IMG/VR virus record: IMGVR_UViG_3300027123_000313
Coordinates: 1-37,261 of that record
Length of the DNA stretch: 37,261 bases
From: a virus
Strand: one strand, 5' to 3'
Position numbers and translations under genes: made by a program. Positions 28,695-36,060 of the stretch are shown piece by piece; position 1 is the stretch's first letter; every line of letters begins with the position of its first letter. The notes under the pieces are model-generated. The model ran no database searches. It was not told the origin of the DNA and was given only the letters and a program-made list of their open reading frames with translations.

Positions 28695-28820
28695 ATGAGC
28701 AACATGCTGCAAGACCTGATCGCCGGAATCCTCTGCCTCGCACTGAGCGCAGGCATCTCTGCAACGCTCGTCCTCGGCCTTGATCGCCAGATCCAGATCG
28801 AGCAGGGGGTGCAGCAATGA
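28695..28820 (+). CDS. 41-aa single-TM protein, first gene after pL
   Basis: A tiny gene runs from the ATG at 28695 to a TGA overlapping the next start (ATGA). Residues about 8-29 (LIAGILCLALSAGISATLVLGL) form one membrane helix, followed by DRQIQIEQGVQQ. Its place as the first product after pL matches that of early host-takeover or exclusion proteins in lambdoid phages. The ribosome site is weak (GGAAA). No family recognised. Confidence 0.6.
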   Translation: MSNMLQDLIAGILCLALSAGISATLVLGLDRQIQIEQGVQQ

Positions 28821-29164
28821 GCCCCTTCGAGCGCTTCGACATGATGTACGGCTCGCCAGCGGATGAAGCCCCTGAGTACGAGTTGACCGAGGACGACATC
28901 TTGCTGGCCTTCGAGTGCGCCACCGAGCTTGAGTGCGATTTCAGCTGCGACATCGAGCGCGTGCAGACAGACGCCTACCTGAACGATGACCCAGACAGCC
29001 TTCAAGCCCTGAGCGACTTCATGGATGGCATCACCGCCCTGCCCTTCAAGCAAAAGCTGGCCGTGATCGAAACGATGCGCGAGCTGCCTTGGTGCGGCAA
29101 AGCAATCAACGCGGGGCTGGAATCCATCCGCAACGCCAAAAACCTAAGCCGGAGAGCCGCATGA
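28817..29164 (+). CDS. acidic early protein upstream of bet
   Basis: This 115-aa protein has a strongly acidic N-terminal 70 residues (roughly 20 Asp/Glu against 2 basic), e.g. EAPEYELTEDDILLAFECATELE and DAYLNDDPDSLQALSDFMDG, then a more neutral helical C-terminus. It overlaps its neighbours (ATGA on both sides). In lambda and P22 the corresponding position holds RecBCD inhibitors (Gam, Abc1/2). No sequence likeness to those was recognised, so a DNA-mimic or anti-RecBCD role is only a hypothesis. Confidence 0.65.
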   Translation: MSPFERFDMMYGSPADEAPEYELTEDDILLAFECATELECDFSCDIERVQTDAYLNDDPDSLQALSDFMDGITALPFKQKLAVIETMRELPWCGKAINAGLESIRNAKNLSRRAA

Positions 29165-29391
29165 ACATTTACCGCAAGACGCTACTCAAGATCATTGACG
29201 CGCATTTGGGCTTCAAGACGCGCCGACTGTTGGCTATGAAGCTCGATGCAAAGACGCTGCATGAGGAAGTCAGGGCGCTGAATTACGAACGCAAGCTCGA
29301 AGGCGAATTGGCCGAGCTGCAACACCTAATCACCGAACACAAGGTCGGCCTGCGTCTGGCTGCCCGAGTAAAGCAGCGCGAAGCTGCGTAA
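29161..29391 (+). CDS. small basic helical protein before bet
   Basis: This 76-aa protein from the ATG at 29161 overlaps the previous stop (ATGA). It is basic and helical (MNIYRKTLLKIIDAHLGFKTRRLLAMKLDAKTLHEEVRALNYERKLEGELAELQHLITEHK), possibly with a coiled coil in the second half. It lies between the acidic protein and Bet in the recombination cassette. Unknown function; it may be an accessory of the recombination system. Confidence 0.6.
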   Translation: MNIYRKTLLKIIDAHLGFKTRRLLAMKLDAKTLHEEVRALNYERKLEGELAELQHLITEHKVGLRLAARVKQREAA

Positions 29392-29408
29392 CCATAGGAA
29401 GAAGAAAA

Positions 29409-30200
29409 ATGAGCAATCTAATCTCGCTGACTACCAAGTTGGCAGCACGATTCGACATGGAAGGCCAAGGCGTAATGGAAACGCTAAAGGCAACAGCCTT
29501 CAAAGGTCAGGTTAGCGACGCGCAAATGACGGCGCTGCTGATCGTTGCAAACCAGTACGGGCTGAACCCTTGGACGAAGGAGATTTACGCCTTCCCGGAC
29601 AAAAACAACGGCATCGTGCCGGTGGTCGGTGTCGATGGCTGGTCGCGCATCATCAACGATCACGCGCAGTTTGACGGCATGGAGTTTGAGCAAGACGACG
29701 AATCTTGCACCTGCCGGATTTACCGCAAAGACCGTTCCCGCGCCATTTCGGTGACTGAGTACATGGCGGAGTGCAAGCGCGCGAATGTTGGGCCTTGGAC
29801 TTCTCACCCCAAACGCATGTTGCGCCATAAGGCCATGATCCAGTGCGCCCGACTAGCCTTTGGCTTCACGGGTATTCACGACCAAGACGAAGCTGAACGC
29901 ATTGCCGATGTGGAAGCTGCGCGCCCACTCAAGCAGATGGGCGAGGCAGAAGTAATTAAGCCTGCAAATGAGCGCTACCCCGACGAAAAGCTGAAAGCCA
30001 ACAAAGCCGGTTGGATTCAGGCCTTTACCTCCGGCACAAGTAATGCTGACCATCTAATTAGGACAATTGGCAGCAAATACGAACTCAGCAAAGAGCAGGA
30101 ATCCAAGATTCGGGAACTTGAAACAAATGCAAAAAAGAACGTCGCAACAGATAGCGATGTTATCGACCACGAAACCGGCGAAGTTATGGAGCAACAGTAA
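29409..30200 (+). CDS. bet: single-strand annealing protein, lambda Bet family
   Basis: This 263-aa protein matches lambda Bet closely over residues 20-160: TLKATAFKGQVSDAQMTALL, VANQYGLNPWTKEIYAFPDK, GIVPVVGVDGWSRIINDHAQF, DESCTCRIYRKDR, and HPKRMLRHKAMIQCARLAFGF. Bet anneals single strands resected by the partner exonuclease, acting in phage recombination. The C-terminal third is divergent, as usual. Its stop overlaps the exonuclease start (TAATG), in keeping with a two-gene recombination module. RBS AGGAAGAAG lies 4 bases upstream. Confidence 0.95.
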   Translation: MSNLISLTTKLAARFDMEGQGVMETLKATAFKGQVSDAQMTALLIVANQYGLNPWTKEIYAFPDKNNGIVPVVGVDGWSRIINDHAQFDGMEFEQDDESCTCRIYRKDRSRAISVTEYMAECKRANVGPWTSHPKRMLRHKAMIQCARLAFGFTGIHDQDEAERIADVEAARPLKQMGEAEVIKPANERYPDEKLKANKAGWIQAFTSGTSNADHLIRTIGSKYELSKEQESKIRELETNAKKNVATDSDVIDHETGEVMEQQ

Positions 30201-31723
30201 TGGCACAAATCCTCAATTTGATACAGGGCAGCGCCGAATGGATCGCCGAGCGTCTAGTTAGTCGCACTGCGTCCGAAGCACCTGCAATGATGGGCCTGTC
30301 TAAGTACATGACCCGCGATGAATTGCTGCAAATGAAAAAGACCGGGCTTTCCAAGGAAGTAAATCAGTTTCAGCAGGCCAAGTTTGATGAAGGCCATAGC
30401 ACGGAGGATCAGGCGCGCATCATCCTTGAGAAAGAGCTAGGCATCGACTTTTATCCAGTCGTACTCAAAGACGGTAAATACCTGGCCAGCATGGATGGGG
30501 TTGACGAGCTTGGCACCGTAGGATTTGAGCACAAACTTTGGAATGAGGATTTTGCCGCAAGTATTCGCGCTGGCATTGTGCCGGACACGCATTGGCCGCA
30601 GCTTGAGCAGCAGATTGCGCTTTCGGGCGTCAAGAAGATCATCTTCGTTTGCAGTGACGGCACTGCCGAAAAGCGGGTCATGCTCGATTACTACCCCGTC
30701 CCTGCGCGCTGGGAGCAGATCCAAGCAGGCTGGGCGCAGTTTGACGCAGACCTTGAAAATTACACTCCTAAGCAGGAGGCTGCGCAAATCATTGGTAAAA
30801 CCCTTGATTCTCTTCCTGCTCTTCGCATTGAAGTCAGCGGCATGGTTACTGCTTCCAATCTTGAAATCTTTAAGGAACATGCACTAACTGTATTTCGTGG
30901 CATCAAAACCGATCTTGAGGTTGATCAGGATTTTGCTGACGCAGAGAAAACCGTTAAGTGGTGCAAGGATGTTGAGGAGCGACTTGAAGCTGCCAAACAG
31001 CATGCGCTAAGCCAGACTGCCAGCATTGATGAGTTATTCCGCGCCATTGATGCAATCAGTGCTGAGGCTAAGAACAAACGCCTTGAGTTAGACAAGCTGG
31101 TTAAAGCACGCAAAGAGGCCATCCGATTAAAGATTGTCACTCAAGCAATGGAGGCGCTGAAAGCTCATTACGTCAGCGTTAACGCGACGCTGGGTGAGCA
31201 CCTGATTTCTTGGCCGAATCATGCAGCCAGCTCCTTTAACGAAGCCATTAAAGGAAAAAGGACAATTTCTAGCTTGCAAGATGCGGTCGATACAGCCCTG
31301 GCAGCGATGAAAATTGAGGCCAATCAAATAGCAGATCAGCGCCGATTGTCAGTGGCCGCACTTGAGAAAGACTCTGTTGGATTTGAGCATCTTTTTGCTG
31401 ACCGCTTAACCCTGTGTGCAACTAAAGCGCCAGATGATATTCGCAATCTGGTTACTTCCCGAATCAATGGATTCAAAGCACGACAGGCTGAGCAGGCGGC
31501 CATTGCACAGGCTGCTGCTGAGCCTGCACAGCCTTTAAAGCCTGAGCCACAGGCATTGCCGCCCCATAAGCCTACTAAGCGCATAGAGCAGCCTGAGCCT
31601 ATCAATACGCGCCCGACCAATAAGCAGCTTCTCATGGCCGTGGCAGATCTTTTCACCGTGACTGAGGATGTCGCCTACCAGTGGCTGATTGAATTCGCAG
31701 CCCAAGCTCAGGAGGCCGCATGA
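30200..31723 (+). CDS. YqaJ/lambda-Exo-type exonuclease with long C-terminal extension
   Basis: This 507-aa protein has a PD-(D/E)XK nuclease N-terminus (about 1-180): LIQGSAEWIAERLVSRTASEAPAMMG, MDGVDELGTVGFEHKLW with Asp99, Glu110 and Lys112, and HWPQLEQQIALSGVKKIIFVC. This is the 5'-3' exonuclease partner of Bet. Residues about 200-420 are a long helical, coiled-coil-rich region absent from lambda Exo (226 aa). A Pro/Gln linker (about 430-465) and a short helical end follow. The extension may oligomerise or bind Bet or host proteins; this is inference. Confidence 0.85.
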   Translation: MAQILNLIQGSAEWIAERLVSRTASEAPAMMGLSKYMTRDELLQMKKTGLSKEVNQFQQAKFDEGHSTEDQARIILEKELGIDFYPVVLKDGKYLASMDGVDELGTVGFEHKLWNEDFAASIRAGIVPDTHWPQLEQQIALSGVKKIIFVCSDGTAEKRVMLDYYPVPARWEQIQAGWAQFDADLENYTPKQEAAQIIGKTLDSLPALRIEVSGMVTASNLEIFKEHALTVFRGIKTDLEVDQDFADAEKTVKWCKDVEERLEAAKQHALSQTASIDELFRAIDAISAEAKNKRLELDKLVKARKEAIRLKIVTQAMEALKAHYVSVNATLGEHLISWPNHAASSFNEAIKGKRTISSLQDAVDTALAAMKIEANQIADQRRLSVAALEKDSVGFEHLFADRLTLCATKAPDDIRNLVTSRINGFKARQAEQAAIAQAAAEPAQPLKPEPQALPPHKPTKRIEQPEPINTRPTNKQLLMAVADLFTVTEDVAYQWLIEFAAQAQEAA

Positions 31724-31875
31724 AACGCACAGAGTCCGGTAAGTGTTACGCCGCCTGCGAGCTGCTACTGCTCAACGGCGCGCCTTCAAGCGTGATCCAG
31801 AAGCACTGCTTTGATCTTTTCCAGACAGAGCCCGGCCTGACTGTGATCAAGGCTTGGCGTGCCAAGCCGTATTAA
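31720..31875 (+). CDS. 51-aa early protein
   Basis: This short gene overlaps the exonuclease stop (ATGA; GGAGG 5 bases upstream). The protein (KRTESGKCYAACELLLLNGAPSSVIQKHC ... LTVIKAWRAKPY) is basic and probably a small helical fold; the two cysteines in KCYAAC are spaced as in metal-binding or structural sites but no second pair is clear. Function unknown. Confidence 0.6.
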   Translation: MKRTESGKCYAACELLLLNGAPSSVIQKHCFDLFQTEPGLTVIKAWRAKPY

Positions 31876-32011
31876 TGCGACGCAGAAAGCGTTCCCTGAG
31901 CGCAAGTGGATTGACCCCTACACGCCGGAGGAACGCGAGGCGCTGGAATTACACAAGAAACTGAACGCGCTGCTTGCTGGCAGCAAATTAGAAGATCGGA
32001 GAGCCGCATGA
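31859..32011 (+). CDS. 50-aa charged early protein (GTG start)
   Basis: The frame begins at a GTG inside the end of the 51-aa gene and ends overlapping the next ATG (ATGA). The protein SRINATQKAFPERKWIDPYTPEEREALELHKKLNALLAGSKLEDRRAA is charged and helical. Overlap on both sides and sensible composition support it, but the start is uncertain because no ATG is available. Confidence 0.5.
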   Translation: MPSRINATQKAFPERKWIDPYTPEEREALELHKKLNALLAGSKLEDRRAA

Positions 32012-32199
32012 CCCCGCCCGTATTCATCATTGGCGAAACCGCCTACCGCCGCTGGAAGCTGTGGCAGATGAACGAATTGCCGACCATTTCGCAGATTTGC
32101 GCCATGTTCAGCGTGTCGCGAGCGACTGCACAGCGTGACCGCAGCTTGATCGCGCAGGCTCAACAGATAACGCAAAGCATCAAAAGGAATAACCCATGA
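32008..32199 (+). CDS. small HTH-type protein
   Basis: This 63-aa protein contains WQMNELPTISQICAMFSVSRATAQRDRSLIAQAQQI, a helix-turn-helix of the kind seen in small phage regulators (the turn CAMFSVSRATAQRD). The ATG at 32008 overlaps the stop of the 50-aa gene and the stop overlaps the next start. It is probably a DNA-binding accessory protein; the target is unknown. Confidence 0.65.
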   Translation: MTPPVFIIGETAYRRWKLWQMNELPTISQICAMFSVSRATAQRDRSLIAQAQQITQSIKRNNP

Positions 32200-32567
32200 A
32201 GCCACGCCACTGGAAACACCTATCGGAAGCCATAGCAGGCCAAGAGCTACCGGCCTGCGTCAGCAAAGCCATCGCAGACTTCGCCAGCGCCGATCCCGAC
32301 CGGATTGGCCGAAGCATCAGCGAGCTTCGCAAGATGCTGCTGACCATCGAAGGAACCGCGATGTTGACGCCGATCATGGCTGCCGTAGAGCGCGAAGCCT
32401 TCCAGCTGCACCAAGCCGCGCCGGTGAAACTGACCGCGCCAGAACTCAGCGATGACGAGTGCGCCATGTACGCAGCTGCACCGCTCAGCACAAACAACCG
32501 AATCCGCCTTGTCCATAGCGATGGCTTTTGGGCAGGCGTAATCGCAAAGGAGGACGAACATGTTTGA
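32196..32567 (+). CDS. early protein, unknown
   Basis: This 123-aa protein begins KPRHWKHLSEAIAGQELPACVSKAIADFASADPD and has a helical N-terminal half (DRIGRSISELRKMLLTIEGTAML). The middle is mixed and the end (RIRLVHSDGFWAGVIAKEDEHV) resembles a beta hairpin. It overlaps both neighbours, in one operon with bet and the exonuclease. I do not recognise it. Confidence 0.6.
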   Translation: MKPRHWKHLSEAIAGQELPACVSKAIADFASADPDRIGRSISELRKMLLTIEGTAMLTPIMAAVEREAFQLHQAAPVKLTAPELSDDECAMYAAAPLSTNNRIRLVHSDGFWAGVIAKEDEHV

Positions 32568-32829
32568 CCAGGAATTGATCGACCGCATCGCCGATGCCGT
32601 AGCACAGCGTCTGGCCATCAAGCCGCAATTCGAGCCGCTCTGGTCGGCGGAAGAGGTCGCGGAGTATCTGAAAGTGTCGCGCCGTCAGGTCGTCGAGCGA
32701 CTAGCCAAGCGCCAAGGCTTCCCGACGCCCATCGTCATGCCGACCGATACGGGCGAGGCAGGCAGATTGCGCTGGGATCGCGAGAAGATAATCGCTTGGG
32801 CGTGCCAGAAAGACAGGAGAGCAGCATGA
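32560..32829 (+). CDS. MerR-like helix-turn-helix protein, possible excisionase
   Basis: This 89-aa protein has a MerR/AlpA-type winged helix: PLWSAEEVAEYLKVSRRQVVERLAKRQGFPTPIVMPTDTGEAGRLRWDREKIIAWA. Proteins of this form act as excisionases or as small regulators in phages. It is transcribed toward int but lies 3.5 kb before it, whereas most Xis genes abut int, so the excisionase role is only one option. It starts at an ATG overlapping the upstream gene by 8 bases. Confidence 0.7.
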   Translation: MFDQELIDRIADAVAQRLAIKPQFEPLWSAEEVAEYLKVSRRQVVERLAKRQGFPTPIVMPTDTGEAGRLRWDREKIIAWACQKDRRAA

Positions 32830-33278
32830 GCGAACAGATGCGCGAGGCGTTGGAGTGCGTAGTTGAGCGCTTTGGCCCCATTGAAAGCACTCTTATTTTC
32901 AGCAAACGCATGGCAATCAAGAAATGCCGTGATGCGCTTGCCGCCCTATCCCAGCGCGAGGCTGCGGAGCCGGTGGGCTGGCAGTTCTTTCAAGATGGCA
33001 AGTGGTGGAATGGGTCGGATCATAACGACCACCGTAAAAACACTGAGGAGGCGGGCTTTCCAGTTCGTGAACTCTACACCGCCCCACCATCGCGTGAAGT
33101 GCCGGAGGAGTGGAAGTCCGAGCTGATTGAAAAGATCGAAGAGTACGGGCGCGACTGTCGTGACGCCGGCATGGACGCAGCTTCATGGGACAGGGCCAGA
33201 GACTGCGCACGCAAAGACGCAGAGTGCGAAGAGTTGATGGCAGAAATCCGCGCCCTTCTCGCCAGCAAAGGAGAATGA
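32826..33278 (+). CDS. early protein, unknown
   Basis: This 150-aa protein from the ATG at 32826 overlaps the previous stop (ATGA). Helical regions (EALECVVERFGPIESTLIFSKRMAIKKCRDALAAL) flank a central piece VGWQFFQDGKWWNGSDHNDHRKNTEEAGFPVRELYT. That piece, a GWQF-type beta segment ending in V-R-x-LYT, is common in small phage proteins and looks like a recurring exchangeable domain. Function is unknown. Confidence 0.6.
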   Translation: MSEQMREALECVVERFGPIESTLIFSKRMAIKKCRDALAALSQREAAEPVGWQFFQDGKWWNGSDHNDHRKNTEEAGFPVRELYTAPPSREVPEEWKSELIEKIEEYGRDCRDAGMDAASWDRARDCARKDAECEELMAEIRALLASKGE

Positions 33279-33279
33279 C

Positions 33280-33666
33280 ATGAGCGTAATTACTAAATGC
33301 TGGTCTGTGGACGGTGAGATTTATTACAACGACCTTTCCCATTTTGCGGAAGAAGCAAAAGACCTTGAGTTGACTGTTATTCACGAAGGTGAATCGGTTC
33401 AAAAAGAGGCATCTAAATACCTTCCGGATATTGAATTGATTTTAGATGCAATGAGGGAATCCGCTTGGGAGGACTGCGGCGAATCCTCTGAGGACTTCTG
33501 CGACAGTGTTAGCACTGAGGCAAAAGATGAGCTTGAGGCGCTGCTGATCGCTTGGGCCGATAAGCACATCGAAGTCAACTTCTACGCGGTGCGTAATTCT
33601 CGCGAGGTCGGTATTGATGCTGATGGTGAGATTTTCGAGCTTTACAAAAAGGAGCCAACCCAATGA
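33280..33666 (+). CDS. acidic early protein, unknown
   Basis: This 128-aa protein is rich in acidic residues, with stretches such as HFAEEAKDLELTVIHEGESVQKE and ESAWEDCGESSEDFCDSVSTEAKDELEALL. The C-terminus (KHIEVNFYAVRNSREVGIDADGEIF) looks like a beta segment. It starts 1 base after the previous stop and ends overlapping the next ATG. It could be a DNA-mimic type inhibitor, but no family evidence exists. Confidence 0.6.
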   Translation: MSVITKCWSVDGEIYYNDLSHFAEEAKDLELTVIHEGESVQKEASKYLPDIELILDAMRESAWEDCGESSEDFCDSVSTEAKDELEALLIAWADKHIEVNFYAVRNSREVGIDADGEIFELYKKEPTQ

Positions 33667-33899
33667 ACAGAGAACAGATTGCGTCGCGGTATGGCGTAGA
33701 AGAAATTGAGAGGCGGCTTAAAGCTAATGGCCTGCCGATTTTGAATGGTTTAGTAAACACCATCGAAGCCATCCTGCGCGAAGCCGTGGAAGCGGAGCGG
33801 GAGGCCTGCTGCGGGGTCGTACATGATGAACTGGATAGCAACGGGCAGGCGAAATCTATCTGCTACGCCATCCGCGCTCGAGGGGAGGTGGGGAAATGA
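33663..33899 (+). CDS. small helical protein with EAVEAERE...IRARGE end
   Basis: This 78-aa protein reads NREQIASRYGVEEIERRLKANGLPILNGLVNTIEAILREAVEAEREACCGVVHDELD, then YAIRARGEVGK. The C-terminal half from REAVEAERE to IRARGEVG also occurs at 34798-34941, with DNA identity at GCGCGAAGCCGTGGA and at the end. The same pattern is frequent in small phage proteins and acts like an exchangeable module. It overlaps both neighbours. Function unknown. Confidence 0.6.
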   Translation: MNREQIASRYGVEEIERRLKANGLPILNGLVNTIEAILREAVEAEREACCGVVHDELDSNGQAKSICYAIRARGEVGK

Positions 33900-34117
33900 A
33901 AATCACGACAACCAGCGACCTGCTGGAAATGCTCAAGCACGGTACTGGCAAGTTCTATGCGGGCTGGCTTGAGGATGCTATCGCTGCGCTGGAAGCTGAG
34001 TGCCAAGACTGCCGTGACACAAGGCTTAATGAAGCGTTGAAGCAGGCGATCCCGTCCCTAGCCGCCAAGCGCGTGTTAAGGCTGACCAAAACAAATGCCC
34101 GTGGGTTTTGTATGTAG
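33896..34117 (+). CDS. small early protein, probably truncated by frame change
   Basis: This 73-aa frame starts KITTTSDLLEMLKHGTGKFYAGWLEDAIAALEAE, a form seen in small phage proteins. It then loses coherence after about residue 50 (SLAAKRVLRLTKTNARGFCM). At that point a second frame (34033-34284) becomes open and reads well. The likely story is an N-terminal module joined out of frame to a different C-terminal module. The ATG overlaps the stop of the previous gene. Confidence 0.5.
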   Translation: MKITTTSDLLEMLKHGTGKFYAGWLEDAIAALEAECQDCRDTRLNEALKQAIPSLAAKRVLRLTKTNARGFCM

Positions 34118-34284
34118 ACCCGCAAGACATGGAGCCACAGTGCATTTTAGATGCGCCTGAATTTCTCGTTCCAGATTGGGCGGATGTGCTAGAGAAGATT
34201 TACCCGCGCAAGCCGTTGGTTAACCACTGGGATACCTGCGCCGTGCATATGGGCATGGCGTGTAATTGCGGATTGGAGAGATAA
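34033..34284 (+). pseudogene. orphan C-terminal module in the -1 frame
   Basis: The frame is open from just after a TGA at 34030 to a TAA at 34282. It encodes ...NKCPWVLYVDPQDMEPQCILD, APEFLVPDWADVLEKIYPRK and a Cys/His-rich end (NHWDTCAVHMGMACNCGLER). It has no good start before a TTG at 34108 or an ATG at 34129. The protein-like composition, compared with the incoherent overlapping frame, suggests the true 3' part of a gene whose 5' end was replaced or shifted by one base. Confidence 0.5.
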
Positions 34285-34286
34285 AA

Positions 34287-34688
34287 ATGAGCATTCAATT
34301 AGAAGTTGGGAAGTCGTATAAATCGTTAGAAGGGAGTGTTTACAAGATTGTTTCCAAAGGCACTGGCGTATGTCCATTTACTGATGGTAAACACACATGG
34401 CAGCCGAACGGACGCTTTTCAAGCTCGACCATTCCTGGCGATCCTTATCATTTGGATTTAGTTGAAGAAATTAACGATGGAAAGCCAGACTCCGTAAACC
34501 ACCCGCCCCACTACACCAGTCACCCGTCTGGAATAGAGTGCATTCAGGTGACTGAGCATATGGGCTTTAACCTTGGCAATGCTATTAAGTACATCTGGCG
34601 CGCCGATTTGAAAGCAGACGCCATTGAGGATATGCGTAAGGCGGTTTGGTGCATCGAGCGCGAGATCGCTAAGCGCGGTGGAAAATGA
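34287..34688 (+). CDS. DUF3310 protein (T7 gp1.7-like domain)
   Basis: In this 133-aa protein from the ATG at 34287 (GGAGAG upstream), residues about 1-65 form a beta-rich N-terminal part (SIQLEVGKSYKSLEGSVYKIV). The C-terminal 60 residues are the DUF3310 signature: SVNHPPHYTSHPSGIECIQVTEH, NLGNAIKYIWRADLK, DAIEDMRKAVWCIEREI. This domain occurs in T7 gp1.7, described as a nucleotide kinase; whether this fused version has kinase activity is unknown. It overlaps the next gene by ATGA. Confidence 0.85.
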   Translation: MSIQLEVGKSYKSLEGSVYKIVSKGTGVCPFTDGKHTWQPNGRFSSSTIPGDPYHLDLVEEINDGKPDSVNHPPHYTSHPSGIECIQVTEHMGFNLGNAIKYIWRADLKADAIEDMRKAVWCIEREIAKRGGK

Positions 34689-34963
34689 AAGCCATATTCG
34701 ACACCGCCACCAATCGGCTAATCGTTAACGGTCGGCGCAGCCGTATCCGCAGACAGTGGCTGGTTAAGATTGACGCAACCACAACGCAAGGCGCGAAGCC
34801 GTGGAGGTGGAGCGCGAAGGTTGCGCGAATGTGGCAGAAGAAATATCCGGGAACTTTTGTAAGTGCTGCGAACACGACCCAGAGGATATTGGCCGTGAAA
34901 TCGAAGAAGCAATCCGCGCTCGCGGGGAGGTGGGGGAATGAATACGATACGAGAACAGTTTGA
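34685..34963 (+). CDS. small early frame, probably frameshifted
   Basis: This frame of 92 codons begins KAIFDTATNRLIVNGRRSRIRRQWLVKIDATTTQ from an ATG overlapping the DUF3310 stop. It then becomes very basic and unnatural (KPWRWSAKVARMWQKKYPG...). From 34774 the -1 frame carries the REAVEVEREGC ... EAIRARGEVGE module that also ends the gene at 33663-33899. I read the present frame as a gene start fused out of frame to that module, so the real product may be truncated or nonsense at its C-terminus. Confidence 0.45.
   Translation: MKAIFDTATNRLIVNGRRSRIRRQWLVKIDATTTQGAKPWRWSAKVARMWQKKYPGTFVSAANTTQRILAVKSKKQSALAGRWGNEYDTRTV
34774..34941 (+). pseudogene. second copy of the EAVEVERE...IRARGE module, no start
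   Basis: The frame is open after TGA at 34771 and ends with a TGA that overlaps the next gene (ATGA). It encodes ARREAVEVEREGCANVAEEISG, a Cys-rich stretch (NFCKCCEHD) and IEEAIRARGEVGE. The ATGA overlap with the following gene suggests this was the original reading frame. It lacks an ATG; GTG at 34801 is the only near-by option. Confidence 0.5.
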
Positions 34964-35495
34964 GGCTTGGGCAAGAACCAATATGAGCTTAAATCGCTGG
35001 GGAGACACGCATTCTTACACATCATCTCATACGATAGCAGCTTGGGAGTCATGGCAGGCCGCTTTTACCCTGCGTAGCGCGCAGGAGCATCCAGAAGGCG
35101 CTGAGCAATGCGATCAGTGCGGCGCTATTACCGCAAGATTAAATGGCGACAAGGGCGCGAAATGGTGCTGTCATTGTGGCGGCAAGCTAACTGGCAACTA
35201 TGTTTCTACCGCCGCCCCGAAGCCCGAGCAGCAGGAAGCTACACAGTGCTTCCACGTCCAAAACCATAGTTGCGGGTGTGATCCAGTCTACGCCAATGCA
35301 GACCATCTTCCTGACGTTGGGAAAATGGTGCAGGAAACGCCGGAGCTGACAGACGATGAAATCGCTAAGGCTATGGGGTGGAGCTGTTTAGAGCAGTTGG
35401 ACGCTGTGACCTATGACGGCATTGCTACGTCCGTGATGATTAAAGACATTCGCGCCGTCATCACCGCCGACCGAGCCAAGCGGGGTGTGAAATGA
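34938..35495 (+). CDS. early protein with zinc ribbon, unknown
   Basis: In this 185-aa protein, residues 1-50 (NTIREQFEAWARTNMSLNRWGDTHSYTSSHTIAAWESWQAAF) match a block that opens many small phage proteins. A zinc ribbon follows (CDQCGAITARLNGDKGAKWCCHCGGK, about 57-81). The C-terminal part (TDDEIAKAMGWSCLEQLDAVTYDG) is helical. It seems assembled from exchangeable modules. Function unknown. Confidence 0.65.
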   Translation: MNTIREQFEAWARTNMSLNRWGDTHSYTSSHTIAAWESWQAAFTLRSAQEHPEGAEQCDQCGAITARLNGDKGAKWCCHCGGKLTGNYVSTAAPKPEQQEATQCFHVQNHSCGCDPVYANADHLPDVGKMVQETPELTDDEIAKAMGWSCLEQLDAVTYDGIATSVMIKDIRAVITADRAKRGVK

Positions 35496-35689
35496 CCCTA
35501 ACCGAAGCCCTGATGCAAGGCGCGCTGGCTGCTGCACGGCAAGACCTAGTGGCAGGCACATCGAACTGGGCGGCTTTCATGGCGGCTTATATCAACGAGG
35601 TCGCTGCAAATGACCCAGGCGCACTGTGGCGAGATCAGGGGTTTCAGGAGTGGCGCAGCAAGCGTAATGGCGAGGCGATGGCGAGATGA
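35492..35689 (+). CDS. small early protein, unknown
   Basis: This 65-aa helical protein (TLTEALMQGALAAARQDLVAGTSNWAAFMAAYINEVAANDPGALWRDQGFQEWRSK) overlaps both neighbours (ATGA). The Trp-rich end could mediate a protein contact. No family recognised. Confidence 0.6.
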   Translation: MTLTEALMQGALAAARQDLVAGTSNWAAFMAAYINEVAANDPGALWRDQGFQEWRSKRNGEAMAR

Positions 35690-36027
35690 ATGATAAAGAA
35701 TTATTGAAGCTGGCTGCTAAGGCGATTGGTATTGGCCCAGTTTGTACTTATGAAAAAAGGCGCAACTGTTTGCGAATTGGCAGCAGAGAATCTTATTCAA
35801 TATGGAAGCCGCTCAATGATGACGGTGATGCTTTACGGCTGGCCGTGAAGTTGAACCTTGATTTATGGAACTGTGACAACTACAAGTATATTTCTGCTGG
35901 CGTTGTTCCTGATGACAACTTGTTTGACGCACTACTGGAAAACGAGAAGAAAGGAAAAGACGCTTATGCTGCCACACGTCGCGCAATCGTTCGCGCAGCA
36001 GCAGAGATCGGACGTTCGCTGCCTTGA
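35686..36027 (+). CDS. early protein of a common phage family, unknown function
   Basis: This 113-aa protein starts NDKELLKLAAKAIGI and has the block WKPLNDDGDALRLAVKLNLDLWNCDNY. This combination (LLKLAAKAxGI ... W-PL-DDGDALRLAV) recurs in small phage and prophage proteins of unknown role. The C-terminal helix (KDAYAATRRAIVRAAAEIGRSL) is amphipathic. It is the last gene before the integrase control region. Confidence 0.65.
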   Translation: MNDKELLKLAAKAIGIGPVCTYEKRRNCLRIGSRESYSIWKPLNDDGDALRLAVKLNLDLWNCDNYKYISAGVVPDDNLFDALLENEKKGKDAYAATRRAIVRAAAEIGRSLP

Positions 36028-36060
36028 AAGAACCGGTCTGACTGCGCCAAAATTGCGCCA

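Noticed and set aside
33896-34963. Programmed -1 ribosomal frameshifting at the two small-gene joints
   Set aside because: Both shifts are in the -1 direction, but no classic slippery heptamer in the right phase was found in either overlap window, so mosaic joints or base errors are more likely.
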